Below are positions 38,501-50,945 of a DNA stretch of 64,000 nucleotides, one piece after another. The translations under genes were made by a program, and so were the position numbers. Position 1 is the first letter of the stretch. Every line of letters begins with the position of its first letter. The DNA is from Siphlonurus alternatus. Lineage: Eukaryota; Arthropoda; Insecta; Ephemeroptera; Siphlonuridae. The notes below the pieces were generated by a model. The model saw nothing but the letters and a program-made list of their open reading frames with translations. It did no database searches and was not told where the DNA came from. The stretch is taken from positions 12,991,309-13,055,308 of the forward strand of contig OX463786.1 of NCBI GenBank assembly GCA_949825025.1, written 5' to 3'.

Positions 38501-41500
38501 GTTTTTTAACTACACACCTTGCCTCTGAAAAATTTCCTTTTCCAGCCTTTTTAATCGCCATTGTGATATACAGTATACTCGCAGAGCATGATGATAACAA
38601 GGCTGCAAAAGGAACTTTTCAGATGGGACAACTGTACATTATTATGGGGTATATATATAAATATGATTGAGCTGAGAGGACAAATTTCTTTAGAAAAAAG
38701 GGGGGATTAAAATTTATTGCTATTTTAATATATTTTTGTAATACTTAAAACATTTTATCAAAAGAAAATTCATCATTACTCGTCACAAAATTATCTATGT
38801 TCAAAAGATATGACAACAACAAAAATTATTCGCAATTATCTGACATTCGCGTTAAAATAATAATTATAATCGATATAGTACAGACGATGATAAGACTGGG
38901 ACAGGTCGTAGGGTACATCGTGATTGGTGGGTTCGTAGGGTACGAATTTATGACGTCACACATGCGTGGGTTCCAAGAATATATCTGTCTGGAGAAACGT
39001 CCACAATCTACTGCGTGTTAATTATAAAATACCTTAATTACGAAGACGCGCAATACTAAAATACTGATTTCATAAATAAACTCGCGAATTTATGTGAAAA
39101 TCGTCCAAGCCTTTAATCTTTCTCATGTGTTTTTTGTTTGTTTGTTTGTTTGTTTTTGCGATGACAGAGTGATATTACGTAAATTAGACGAATTAAAATT
39201 AGACTGTAGTCTACTGTATAAATACATCAATTCCACATAAATTTATATAATATATTCTGTTATACATGTAATAGTACATTTAGAATGCTTATTTGATATC
39301 TACGTCAACTCAATAACAAACGATCCTTTTATTATTAATGCTCTGATATAAAGCAGTATAAGAAACACTAAAAAAAACTGAACGTCGATGAAATTTCGTT
39401 AAAATAATTTACATAAATTTAATTAATACTATTGGCATTCTCTGCATATAACAGAAATTGACTATTGGTTTATTGCAAATAATTTTTATTTTAAAGACTA
39501 TTTTATTGTAAATGTCTCTTTAAAAAAAAAAAAGGTGGGAAAAAAAAAAAAACAGTTAAAACATATTCTTGTTCACGTATATTTAACTTGGTTTTTCGTC
39601 GAATTTGTAACTTCTTCAACCATTGTTATTCACTTAGATAACGAAAAAATTCACTGACTGAGCCGAGTCAAAGGACACTGGAGCATTTCCGATGAAAACC
39701 AAATTAAAAATGAACCCATTACTCCTTTCAATCACGGGGATCAACCGAGTCACCTTATAGGGTGTTAGGGTTAGTTTGTTATCTATAATTTTCTTGCGAT
39801 TGTCACGAAAATAACACAAATATCTTTGTAAGTTTTGTTTTGATACACTTCAGACTTATTTTATTAAAATATATAAGATTAAATGTTGAAAAAAAATCAT
39901 ATCCGTTATAACTTTAGACTTTGATAGCTAATTTTTTTATTTAAAATATCACGCGAGGTTCAATAAAAATTGAACATAAGCTAAAATACATTTAATGTTA
40001 TCTTATTTGATCGTTGACCTCTTTAAGTAGCATTGAAACTAAATAATAAGCTTCTATATAGCGCATGCATGGAGAGTGATCATACATTATATAATATATC
40101 GAGATAAGAGACTGCATATATATTAAATTATACAACCAATAATGACTGCATGAAAATTCAGTATATAGTCGTGACAAAAGAAATTAATCAATCATATGAA
40201 CAATTTTTAATTTGAGCACAATATGCGGTTCCCGCAGGTATAAATAAAAAAAAGGACATATATGGACGAACACTGATTTTTTTCCAGGATATAAAATTAC
40301 CTATTTTACGTTCAATTGTATAATGTCATAATATACATTAATAAAATGTATAGAAGGGTGGAAACTGTTTTCATAATTGCCATAAAATTTCATTATTTGT
40401 ATATTTAATTGCAAGGCAGGTTTGCTGACAAAATTGAATACTTAAATTTTTGTCCATCGGTTTCTTATAATTTCATAAATGACAGTCGCGATGCGACGTG
40501 ATTTTGACTATAAACTTGCCCAAACCTCAAGCGAATTCAATTCATTTTAACAACGATATGGTACGTTGCAACGACAAAATCACGACGTCAACAAAGATTA
40601 CCGCCATAGAATCGCACATCCGCAATATTCGTATCGCTTTGCTATTAAAAAATCACTCCCAGCTCCCAGCAATGATGATACTGTTCGTCATATTTATTTA
40701 CATTTTCGTCGGAATCGCTCGGGAGTACTTCGGCTTTTGTCGACCAATGATATCCTTCATTATAAACCGCGGCTACCAATGACTGAAGACGTTACAAACA
40801 CGAAGAAAACCACGTTGAATTTAACGGCCAGTGTAGAGTATACTGCCATACTGCCATGTTGCAATGGTGCAAGTTTATAATATATCGTTGCCTTATTTAT
40901 TAGGGAAAAAAACGTCCTTCACAATGACGTTACATACATCACGTAGTGATCACGTTTGCACAAATTTATCTTGTTTCTCTATCTCGCAAAAAAATTTATT
41001 TTTCGAGACACCTCGACGTAAATATCGTATTGTCTTATCTTTAAACTTTAAAGTGTTTGTCACTTTTATTCTCTGAAATTATCATATGAATAATTAGTTT
41101 TTTTTTATCATTTAAAAAAATTGTAATTGAGTTCATGATTACAATTTACTAAATTTCCTTGTACAATTAAAACTGCAATTTATTATGAAAAAGGGAAAGA
41201 AGAAAATTTTTACTAAAAAAAATATCCTTAAATTATAATCAATTAAATTTCGATCAAAATAATTATCAAAACAATTAGTATTTCATTTTTCAGTGTAAAA
41301 TGAACAAAAATTCCTCCATATTTTAATTCCTCTGAAGAGAACAATTTTTAAATTTTAACAATAATTTTAAGGAAGGATAACACGCATATACTATCACTTA
41401 TTTTGTTTAAATATCCTAAACAGAAATACAATGAACATTAAAAAATACCTTTTCCGCTGAACTTCTGCTCTCTGTTTCCTAAAAGCTTTCCAATAATTTG

Positions 41501-44500
41501 TATGATTGCACGCATTTTCAGAAAAAATAATAATAATAAAATAACTGCTTTTTGGAAATTTTATCCTTTCTTTAAAGTACCGCTACTCAAGTAAAATGAG
41601 TTCATGTTCATGTTAAGTTATTGCAGCTAGATAGAGACCTGTGACTTAATGGGTGTGATTGCAAGCAGCACTCCCCTAAAAGGTCCCAAATACATGAGAG
41701 GCTCTTTGGTGTAGTGGTTTGGGTGTCTGACTCTTGTCCGAGAGGTCCCCGGTTCAAATCCCAAAAAAGGCAGACTTTTCGTGACATGGGATGGGTGCGA
41801 CTGACTACTAGATGATTAAGTTGGTAAGAAGAAGGCAGCTTCAGCTGTCTATGCTTTGCCGGGGTGAACTCTATACCGCAGAATGTTGTACATAATACAA
41901 CATACATGCCATGCTAAGAAATGATATTGAGTGCCTGGCGTGCAGACTGGGTAATAGGAGCCCCAGAGAGCACTGTGAATAATGTTGAAAAACGATTTCT
42001 GACAATGACATGGGAGGTATTTCCACTCTCCACCTGTTACCCACCCTTGCACCATAAAACCAAAATTGTTTAGGTTATTTGTATTGCTGAGGTCTGTTCT
42101 TCTCACATGTCAACTGAAAGTTTGTTATCTTACCTTCGTTCATGGCCATGTCCATCAGCTGCAGGTCTTCATCGTTGAGGATGGAGGAGAGGAAACCGTC
42201 AGCCGTCTGGTTTAACTGCTCGGCACCGCTTCCTGTGCCGTTCTGTAACAATTACAGTCAGAGTACCGTTCAAGTTGTGTATTGATGCCACTCAAGGTAA
42301 TTATTTGTTTTATTCTGTTTTTTTGACTTAACTAAACACTTCTGTGTTGTAGGGTACTGGTCATAATTAAGTGACTGGAATTTAACTTGCCAGCTTTTCG
42401 TGGACCTGATCTAACACATCGCCCCTCGTCCAGAATAATGAGCTATCTGCTTACCACTATTTCATTGTAATAATGAGCTGTCTGCTATTTCAGGCGAGCA
42501 CAATTATGAACTGTAAATCTATATAAAATAAAGCTCATAATGGCGCTCACCTAAAATAGCAGACTGCTCATTATTGCAACATGATCATGGTAGGCAGATA
42601 GCTCATTATTCCGGAAATCATATAATTTGACTAATTGGCAGTATGAAGATATACAAAATTATTAGATAATCCAAGGTGTGTAATGTCAATATTAAAAACA
42701 AAAATAAAACTATCCAGTAGCTTGCAGTAAAGTAAATAGACCATAATTCTTGCATATTTCCCATTAAAAAAAAACATAGAATGTATACCCGATACAACGA
42801 ACATTCAACATTCACCTCTGTAATAAAGGTTAAAATTGTGGGCTATCTACGCAAGGTAAAATTGTCATGTAAACCAGACTTGATTTTGCAGCTCTAACTA
42901 GAAAATTGTAACTCATTCTTACATCAATTTGGAGACATGGAGATATATCAACAGCATTACAACAAATTTGATACTAAACAAATGGATAAAAACTTTCCTG
43001 CTTTACTACATTAATAGTAGCAAATCAAGTTTAGTTTACTATCAATATTATTGGATATGAATAGAGAATGTTTGAAGAAAAGGTGTGTTAGAAATATTTA
43101 GTGCAATGGAAAGTCTAGATGGCAAAAAAGTATCATGAGTATATATCTGAAGCAAGTGGAATATGTAAGAATTGAGTACAGTTGATCTATTTGTGGATGA
43201 CCTAGGTAATAATGCTAATGGCTTACACTGTAAGGGATATGGCATCATGTTATGTATGTTCTTATGATGATAAATTCAGCGCCTGCTCTAATATCTTTGC
43301 CTCAGAATATAAGTGTAGCATAAAAAACTATGAAGTTTTGATGCAACTTTAGACCTTATGCTTTATGTAAATAGGGCCTAAAGTTGCATCAAAACTTCGT
43401 GGTTTATATGACACTTAATATATTCTGAAGCGACAATATGTAGTCATCTCACCTGGTAGTACATCATGTCGTGAGCAGCCTCCATCTTGTACGCCTGGCT
43501 CTGTTCGGACGGTCCCATCGGTTCACTGCTGTTAGTCAGGTTCATGGAGGTAGCTACTGCACTGCCCAGGTGGGATGAGGATCCTCCTGGAAACCACACA
43601 ACAAGGGTCACACACTGTTTGAGATAAATACGAGATAACCATCATGTTTAATATCATGTTGCCATGTCCTCAGTCATTAGGAAACAATTTGTAATCATGT
43701 GCAAATTTTATAATGACAACATTTTCACCTACATTGAATTTTTCAATCAATAAGATTTTTCCGTTTTTTTAAATAACATATCACAGACGTATTGTGCTAT
43801 TTTCCTTGCAAATTGTGTAAAGTCCTCTTAAAATAAGGGCATTCAGTTTCAGTTTGGCTCAACAGATTCAAAGAAAAAAAAAATAAAAAAGAATTGTGAA
43901 TTTTTCTTAGACTATCTTTGCATTTAATCTATTTTAAATCAGCATCATCAGATATATTTTCTAGCTTGTGGGAAAACATTAAATAAAAAGTGAACATCGA
44001 CGTCAATATAAGATTTGTATGAGAAACTACATATTATTTACACCTGACTGTGTACGAGGTAAAAGAAATTGACCGTTTATTTGCAATGACTGTTGATTTA
44101 CTCTTTCAATCTCAGCTTCACAGCAAATAAATATATTTTATTTTTCAACATATTTCCTTATTTGACCTTACAGACTAAATTATGTACAAAAAAAAGTCAA
44201 ACAAAGAACAGCTAATTGAGTAACATTTATTTTTAAAATGAAAGTATAAAAGCAGGACAGAGAAATTTAATATTTTTATGAAAACCTTTTTAATTAAATT
44301 TCATGATTTTTATAATAATTTTAACCATGCATATCTTACAATCTTCACTACACTTGCTATTAAAAAGTTAAATTTTACAACACATTTTTTTTTAATGTCT
44401 TAATTGTTTACGCAATTAATGAAGTTATATTAAATTCCAATGGGATAAAACATGCTGCTAAATTATAATTTTAATAAATAATTTCACATGACCAGTGACA

Positions 44501-45242
44501 GTAGATAAGGTGGTTTCACAATATTTACTCTATTTTTTTCCTATGAAAGGATTCACCATACAAGGTTCTGTAGCCAGTCCAATGGAATCAGCTTGTCATC
44601 AGAAATTTATTGAATTGCCTACAATGACTCCTTCCATTAAGGCTGATGCCCTGAAACTTCTCTACCAAACCTAAAATCTTCTGCTCGTTGTTTGTAAACA
44701 AAATATTGTTGGTAATATCTGTCCGGTGAATTGTGAATTGTTGCTTACATGTTAACTTATGGAAAGTAACGTTAATTTTAAATTTTGATGCATTGCCTAG
44801 CGCAAACAATACCATTGTGTTCTGCGCTCTGAAAGCAAAATCAGGCCCATGTTTAACAATGAAAATGGCTTCATCGGACAGATATTATAAACAATGGTTT
44901 GCTACAACCCTACTGGGCATCACATAGCACAAACTATCCTATTGTTAGACTACTTCACTCACCTATTGACGAGAGTCCAGTGTATGCCGAAGTGGCATTG
45001 AGGTCTCCCATTGGTGGTGCCAGGGTAGCGTTGTGCAGAAGTACACCCCTGGGATCAGGGTGGTGAGGGTATGCAGCACCGTGAGGGGGAAATGAAGGTC
45101 CTCCGGGGGGCTGCGGGGGCAGCATCTGTTGGAAGTGGTGGGGGTCTGAAGGGTCCATGGAGGGTGGGGGTCCGGTGAGCAGCTGAGCCAGGTCCTGCCA
45201 TCTCTGCTCCATACTGACAGCGCGAACCAAAGGTACTCGACC
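26522..45242 (-). CDS. cnc: cap'n'collar (CncC/Nrf family) bZIP transcription factor
   Basis: Ten coding exons: 45242-44963, 43586-43453, 42242-42134, 33529-33307, 32234-32086, 30279-30175, 28593-28486, 28053-27857, 27319-27146 and 26716-26522; all GT-AG, phases consistent, 557 residues. Domains in order: [13 protein letters not shown]; a Pro/His-rich stretch; [32 protein letters not shown] (a possible phosphodegron); [22 protein letters not shown]; the CNC homology region ([14 protein letters not shown] to [10 protein letters not shown]); basic region [20 protein letters not shown]; leucine zipper; tail [12 protein letters not shown] and VLLVPRG, ending at TAG. Known role: heterodimer with small Maf at antioxidant-response elements, inducing detoxification genes and, in short isoforms, patterning. 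The first exon shown begins at phase 0 with [10 protein letters not shown], so upstream coding exons or an alternative start are needed. No ETGE or DLG Keap1-binding motif lies in the window. The 3' UTR end is not resolved. Confidence 0.93.
27375..27450 (-). mobile_element. 3' tail of a retroelement with (AAAT)n end
   Basis: On the minus strand GTCTCTATGTTGTATTATGT, then ACAGCCACATG, runs into AAAT-type repeats. The same unique segment plus tetranucleotide tail recurs at 54760-54897. This suggests a truncated retroposon end inserted in a cnc intron between the bZIP and CNC exons. Confidence 0.5.
30366..30523. mobile_element. MITE family H copy 1
   Basis: CCTCGTCTGCAATAATGA and AATTATTGCGAACGAGG ends; ATAAGCTATCTGCTGTTTCA and GTGAGCACAATTATGAGCTG inside. 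Directly upstream of the cnc exon at 30279. Confidence 0.6.
31436..31730. mobile_element. MITE family F copy 3, in a cnc intron, with paired GTGACGTCAC
   Basis: ATTGCAGAAATGGATAGAGG is mirrored by CTCTATCCATTTCTGCAAT. The two arms each carry a GTGACGTCAC palindrome (about 31554 and 31606) flanking the loop. Confidence 0.7.
32582..33111. repeat. Possible hAT-like element with GC-rich palindromes and a nested MITE
   Basis: CAGAGGTCCCAAGG at the left and GCGGTCCCTCTG at the right could be short terminal inverted repeats. Inside are GATCGATCGCGATCG and CCGCGGCCGCGGCCGG (32622-32661), and MITE B copy 2 is nested. No target-site duplication is evident. Confidence 0.3.
32870..32988. mobile_element. 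MITE family B copy 2
   Basis: Almost perfect 119-bp hairpin with ends GGCCTGTTCGTAAACCCTGC and GCAGGGTTTACGAACAGGCC and arms CACCCAATCGACCTTATGTA. In a cnc intron. Confidence 0.8.
33658..33975. mobile_element. MITE family F copy 4, in a cnc intron, with paired TGACGTCA
   Basis: TGGACAATTTGCATGACATT is mirrored by GTCATGCAAATTGTCCA. ATGACGTCACGAGG and CGTGACGTCATAAA flank the loop. About 130 bp upstream of the cnc exon at 33529. Confidence 0.7.
34705..34854. mobile_element. MITE family G copy 1
   Basis: AAAGCCGGTATTACACGATA and CATGTAATACCGGCTTTA ends, inner arms ATTGCATACAATTTTTCCTT and GAAAAATTGTATGCAGAATT. In a cnc intron. Confidence 0.65.
36381..36642. mobile_element. MITE family F copy 5 (degraded)
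   Basis: GAACAACCTGTAACATGAAA, TTTAGCCCAGGAACTATTTA and CCTCTATTCATTTTTGCAAG are recognisable; the arms have diverged. In a cnc intron. Confidence 0.45.
37114..37171 (-). CDS. cnc: Alternative first coding exon of a short cnc isoform
   Basis: In the large intron between 42134 and 33529 a GC-rich patch holds an ATG at 37171 reading [19 protein letters not shown] and ending with one G before the donor GTACGT. This is phase 1, exactly what the next exon (33529, beginning x|GC ATG TAC) needs, giving ...[16 protein letters not shown] lies in frame 12 nt upstream of the ATG, supporting a start codon. Insect cnc genes are known to use alternative promoters and first exons for shorter isoforms. This isoform would lack SMEQRW and the acidic [13 protein letters not shown] segment but keep the CNC-bZIP region. 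Splice, phase and stop are seen; use of the exon is inferred. Confidence 0.62.
37541..37686. mobile_element. MITE family D copy 2
   Basis: Very close to the copy at 13471 (same GGTCTAAAAAACACGTCTAA core), about 370 bp upstream of the cnc alternative first exon, in its likely promoter region. Confidence 0.75.
38509..38638. mobile_element. MITE family A copy 6 (diverged)
   Basis: TACACACCTTGCCTCTGAAA on the left and TTTTCAGATGGGACAACTGT on the right; in the cnc intron upstream of the alternative first exon. The small open frame through it is incidental. Confidence 0.5.
39127..39157. repeat. (TTTG)n microsatellite
   Basis: About seven TTTG units in a cnc intron. Confidence 0.9.
41700..41908 (+). 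mobile_element. tRNA-derived SINE in a cnc intron
   Basis: The head has a perfect A-box (TGGTGTAGTGG) and B-box (GGTTCAAATCC) with tRNA spacing, but the 3' acceptor arm is not tRNA-like. The body ends near ATGTTGTACATAATACAACA. It lies upstream (minus-strand sense) of no exon boundary: it is between cnc exons, close to the one ending at 42134, and antisense to the gene. Confidence 0.75.
42424..42613. mobile_element. MITE family H copy 2
   Basis: CAGAATAATGAGCTATCTGC is mirrored by GGCAGATAGCTCATTATTCC; GCGAGCACAATTATGAACTG matches copy 1. Between cnc exons 42242 and 43453. Confidence 0.65.
43292..43440. repeat. Long palindromic element (family I, single copy seen)
   Basis: ATATCTTTGCCTCAGAATAT is mirrored by TATATTCTGAAGCGACAATA; inner arms GAAGTTTTGATGCAACTTTA and its complement. 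It lies directly next to the cnc exon ending at 43453. Confidence 0.65.
44690..44900. repeat. Imperfect inverted repeat
   Basis: GGTAATATCTGTCCGGTGAA (about 44711) is mirrored by ATCGGACAGATATTATAAAC (about 44873). Both sit in a somewhat GC-richer island in a cnc intron; probably a decayed hairpin element. The short open frames over it look incidental. Confidence 0.4.
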
Positions 45243-45344
45243 CTGTGGACAAAAAAGAGAGACAGAGGTTAGTGTGAGCACCAAGAAAATTGTAACTAAA
45301 ATATTTCTTTAATAAACAATTGTGTTAAATTAAGTTTCTACCTC

Positions 45345-45484
45345 TAAAGCCTGTATTACACGATACAATTTTGCATACAAATTTTCCTTACAAGAAAATG
45401 TTAACTCAATACAAACAAATGGAATAAAGGTTTTCTTGTAAGGAAAAATTGTATTCCAAATTGTATTGAGTAACACAAGCTTTA
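45345..45484. mobile_element. MITE family G copy 2
   Basis: AAAGCCTGTATTACACGATA on the left; AAGGAAAAATTGTATTCCAA and AACACAAGCTTTA on the right. About 100 bp upstream of the first visible cnc coding exon. Confidence 0.65.
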
Positions 45485-45785
45485 TTAGAATAAATTGAGG
45501 CTCTATTTTGCTCAATTATTTTCTTTTACATGAATTGTGTAAGATTTAAGTTTATTAAACATGCTTTTTTTTCTCTCTTTAACAAACAATTCTGAGATAG
45601 GTAAACTGCAAAATCATGTTATAAATGTAAAAACAATTACAGAAATTATTGCTAAACAAGGATACATTTTTTTTTTATTAAAGAAAGTTAACAAATTCAT
45701 TTTTTTAAAGATCTAAATTTTTTTCTTACAATTAAAATCTTGTAACAATTTAAATCATTTACATCTGACATTAAAATTAATCAAC

Positions 45786-45816
<31 letters not shown>

Positions 45817-46818
45817 CAACTATTAGTTTACAATAATTTTTGCTTTATCACCCTTAGTATTAAATTGCCTTGGCCTACTAAGAAAAATATACTGTATAAA
45901 TATAAAAAAGAATCTTATTTTTTTTTTTTTTAGTAAAACTAAAAAAATCAACAAGAAAACAACTATATGAACCTTGATAAGATTTAAATAAAATTATTAA
46001 TAATCAGGTTTATAGTACACATATATATGTACATACAGATACTTGCCGTAAAGTGATTTGCAACAATTTTTACGCTTAATCATTCAAGTCATCGTGGAAT
46101 GAATTTTAGAAATCTTCATCGTCATTAATGGTTTAAACATTCAGACGATTTTTATTGATATCTCTAACTGATAAGAGAAAAAATTGATGATTTTCAATCT
46201 TCGGCGACGAAAATAGGAAAAATATTGAAGGATTATAGATAAAGTCTTTTCTTATCTTTAAGTATATAATATATAGATATCAAATCATTTAACCTCATAA
46301 AATATATTATTGATTTATTCATAATTATTGTGTAACTAAAATTATTGATGCTAATGATGTAATAATATTAAATTTTACTACGAAAACCTACCAGTTTTAC
46401 GCAATAATTGTATATTATAATATTACAACACGAAAGTTGAATGTAAATATTTAATTTTTGGAATATAATATGGACAAAAGTTTGAGATTTAGACAAGTTA
46501 TGTAACATATTCTGACCACCTTTCAAGGCCTCTTTTGAGAGGCTCTTTTGGGTTGTAAGCTTTCTACTTTCTAGTTTTAAATTTGGCTTGGAAATATTAG
46601 TTATAGTAAAAAAAGAGTGAAGCATTTTTTTTTTCTTGTAAATATGATAATGGAAGAATAGGTGTATGAAAACGACAACATTTTACAAAATTGAGATATA
46701 ATGTAGTTTTTATAAAATGAAATATTAATTTAATTCAATATAATAAGAATCATCTACATCAGTTGTGTAGAGCATAAAAGCTCTTTAAATATTCGCTATG
46801 AAGACACCTACAGTAATT

Positions 46819-46966
46819 GTACAGTCGTCATCTTGGAAAACTTCCCGTTGCGTCCTTGTTAATCATAATGTCCCGTAAGAATAACACAGCTATAACAATA
46901 ATAACAACAATATAATCAGAATAACAGGCTGCAAAGTGGGAAATTTTCCAAGGCGACAAGTGTGTA
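46819..46966. mobile_element. MITE family A copy 7
   Basis: Ends TGTACAGTCGTCATCTTGGA and TTTTCCAAGGCGACAAGTGT, internal GTCCCGTAAGAATAACACAG followed by a short AT-rich expansion that makes this copy longer. Confidence 0.65.
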
Positions 46967-49900
46967 ACCCAAAATTTCAGAGGTTCCGACATATTGGTTA
47001 AAAAACCCTCAAAATGGAGGAAAAAGCCGACATTGTGACAGCATAGTCATGCAACGTTTTTCCCTATGCTTGCGTGTTAATTATTTGTATGATTATGACA
47101 CCATAGAGTTTTGCAGCATGATTTTAAGGATGTTAGAGGGTTCAAATAAATCTGATAAAAATTGACAGTGCATCAAAATCAAGGTCCTCTATTATATCCA
47201 AATATGTAATAAATTCATGAAAATTGTTTATTATACGCCGCAGTGGCCAGAGATTTTATATTATAAAAGCTTTTTGCGGTGGCTATACTGTCCCGGAAAA
47301 CCTCTGCAATTTTTGGTCGTAATCGAAAGGTCTCTGAGTATAACATAATATTTGATCACAAACAGAGTACAGTAGATCGCAAACTTTACCTGTGATTATA
47401 GTAGGAACATCAACAGGACTGATAAATTTCAAGTTTAAACTGATAAAATATGGCACTGCATGGCCTGCTTGCAAATAAAAAAAAAATGGAAATTTACGCA
47501 CAAGAAAATTTTACGCAATTATATAAGTATCGTAATCTCAGTTTTATCAACGAAAAAATATGTTAATTTTCTAAGATCTATATCTGATAAGATCAGTTTT
47601 CTGTGGTTTTTATTTGTCCTTTATTTAAAATTTTTCATCTTGACGAGTATATAAGTTAAAATATTCTTTTCATTTTTTAATATTATAGTTTTGAGGATGT
47701 CAATCAACACTTTTTTATATTGTGAGAAAATGTAACATTGAACTAAAAAGTAATATATATTTTGTTTCATAAAACCCTTTAAATCTGTAGCTTTTTTTTT
47801 TTTTTTAGTTGGAAATTATAATATGCTAAATTAAATTAAAAACTATATTAAAAAAAAATGTTTCTTTTAAAATTATACAAGAGCAATAAAAAAAATCGAG
47901 GACAAAAATAATATAGTTACACCTCTGATTAAAATATAATTGATTATCAATGATTTTGCATTATAATATTTCTAAGACAACAATTATCTTGTCTACGTAA
48001 CCTCAAGGGGTTGTAATAACACCTCTCCATATAAAAATGTAATTGTAGTACTCTCATATGTAATTATTATTATACACCTTTCTATTCTCCACTCTTAAAT
48101 CTTTTTATAGAGGAAGAGTTACTGTGCAAAAATTTTAAAAATCATATCACAATTCGATTGATTTCCTTGTTAAAAAATTAATATATAAAGTAACTTTTGT
48201 AATTATAATTTTTTAAATGATGTTTTATTTGTGTTACAGTATAGTTTTTAAGAAGCTGTAGTTTTTTAATATATAATTATATTGATTCTTATGTTACTAG
48301 ATTTATTGCAAAATAATTATTATTGCTTTTAGCTGAACTGTATTTCTTCAATATAATTATACTTCATTTTTAAACAATGCTTTTAATTTCCTTTACAAAA
48401 ACATAGATATTTCAAAGCTATACATATAATTTCAAATTTTATTGTATTGAAATACGCATTTTGATTTTTAATTTTTTAGTAACACGATAATATTACGTTA
48501 TCAAAATTAATTATTGAAATTTATGTTCAAGTTATTTAATTTTTTTCGTTATTTTGATGCACATTTTGTAACAAAAATTAGATCTTTGCATGTTTTTTTT
48601 TCTTTTTTTCTTTAAACCTAAAAAAGAACGTTAAATTATTTTTAAGTTCTTTCTGGTTTTAGTATAAAGAAACAAAAAAAAAAAATTGTTGAAAATATGT
48701 ATGATGAACTTTGTAATCTATTAACAAACTCTCTAAATTTACATAAAATTATAAAACATAAACACGGTTCTTGGCCACACAAATATACGTTGTCTATTCT
48801 TTTCTTTTTTTTTTTTTTATACTTAAGACTAAATAATTGTATTGACCATGGTAAAAATCTGTCACGGGAAAAAAAAATTTAACTACCAAAAAATACAAAA
48901 AAAAAATGTGCATTTATCTCAATTATATAACAAACAGGATCTACAACAAAATTTTAAAAGACAAATGAATAAATTTCACTAATAATACTTTCAAAAAATT
49001 ATACACCATATAAAAAAATATATATCTACCATAGAAAATTGCAAATCATATAATAAGCCCTTTAAAAAAATATTATATTATGCGTGGTTGCATTTTGTCC
49101 TAGATTTATTCTATACAGTACTTCTCTTTTTTTATATACAAGTACAATTGCTATTTAAAATTACTTTTTTACATTACCAGAGGGTTTATATTGTCCAGCA
49201 ATATAGGGAAGTGCCGTTAATGCATATGGTCAAAAATTATCTCCTCTAGATGACGTATTAAATCTTTTCATATTAAGCATTCATACTTACTTAATACGAG
49301 GTCACTTATTAAATATAGAAAAAATAAAATATTTTTAAGAATACTGTACATGAAATATATAATATTATAATATATAAAAAAAATAGTTATATATTATATG
49401 TATGTATAGAAAGCCAAGGTAATTTTTATTATTTCTTTACAAATGTTAAGGCTTAACCTTGCCTGTAAGATATTTCCTATTGTTATAAATGTTAGATGCA
49501 TATATAAAAAAAATATGTATAAAATAACAATTCTAAAATGTTGACTGACGGTAGAGAGGTGCCATATGGTATTATGTGTTGTTAAAGAGAGAGAGAAAAT
49601 CATTGGATAACAAAAAAACATATAAGAATTAAATACTATAAGAGTTCTTTGCATGAATTCTATAGGATTCAAAGATAGGTGTTAAAAAAAATAAAATAAT
49701 ATTCTTATATTATTATTTTTTTTTTATCATATATCTAACCGCTTCAAAGAATTTAAAGATCTGTCAAGCATAAATTTTTAATGAGCGATTAAGTACCTTT
49801 TTGGGGTCCCATATGGTCTTAACTATAATCATGTTTAATAAATAAATGTATATGTATATAAAAAAGTAGGTGTTAAATATATATTATAATAATGACATAT

Positions 49901-50587
49901 ATAAAAAAATATATAATATTTAAAGAATAGAAAATTATATATTAAATTATATACATAAAAAATATGTATCCTGAATAACTGTATAAAATTATTTGTAAAA
50001 ATTATACATTTACAAAAATGTTACTTTTTCTTAACTTTCTGTTTGTTTAAGTTATTATTATTATTTTTTTTATTTGGCTGCATTTTTTTGTATAACGTTC
50101 TTTTATAAAGTATTATTTGCTTAGCCCGAATGATGTCATTTATATTGCAAGCATATGTGTGGGAACATCAGACAGATGAAGATAATAGACCTTTCCAAAT
50201 CCGGATCTTCACATGCCTAACTAATCAGTCTACATGTGGTGGCATATGGTTATTATTGTTGCATTAATGTGGGAAATATTCAATACAAAATATTTACCTA
50301 GAAGTCCTTGATTTTTTTTTATCAATAGTTAATTAAACATTTGTATATTTTTCCATTATTAGCTTTTGTTGTTCATTTTATTATTCATATCTCACCACTC
50401 AAGACATGGTCTTGGATGCTATATAGTTAGCAGACTTTATTCATTTTACGCTGTAAAAAAATAAAAGTAATAAAATTAACTAAGGGAACTGTGGAAACCA
50501 TATTTATATATATTGTATATTCGTAACATAAATAGAAAATTACTGAAAAATTGAGCTTTTCTTAGAGAATCTAAACAGATCAGTTAC

Positions 50588-50945
50588 CGAACAGTGTGGT
50601 ATGATTGTCGGACTTGTAATCTGCATGGATCGTCTCCAGAGCTTGGGTTCGCTCCCGACTGCCTGCCAGTTTGTGAGTGATCCTGAGTGCGCTCGCCAAG
50701 TGGCTGCAGCTTGCAAGTCGAACACTGTATCGGGAGGTGCCAAAGTTCACCGTCTGCCTTGATGATGGTTTTCTGTGGTTTCCCATCGTCACTCCCAGGC
50801 GAATGCCGGGGCAGTTCCTAACACAAGACCACAGCCGCCTCCTTTTCTATCTTATATTATCCCACTGTTGTTAATACTTTTGTTAAGTTTGAATGCTTAC
50901 ACTAATAGCAGAATATGCTGTAGTAAGCTAACATTGTAGAATAAA
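50588..50945 (+). mobile_element. tRNA-derived SINE
   Basis: The head includes a B-box-like GGTTCGCTCCC after an A-box-like segment. It is followed at 50774-50838 by TGTGGTTTCCCATCG, CAGGCGAATGCCGGGG and CCACAGCCGCC, a 3' domain common in arthropod SINEs and shared with the elements at 2861 and 61942. It ends in an AATAAATAAATTG-type tail. Confidence 0.7.

Noticed and set aside
38407..38670. 87-codon open frame
   Set aside because: It lies across MITE A copy 6 with no protein-like pattern.
40480..40880. Overlapping open frames in a GC-richer patch in a cnc intron
   Set aside because: No family resemblance, no splice context; the GCGATGCGACG words suggest a decayed family E MITE instead.
41700..41772. 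A functional tRNA gene
   Set aside because: A- and B-boxes are good, but the acceptor stem does not pair and a SINE body follows.
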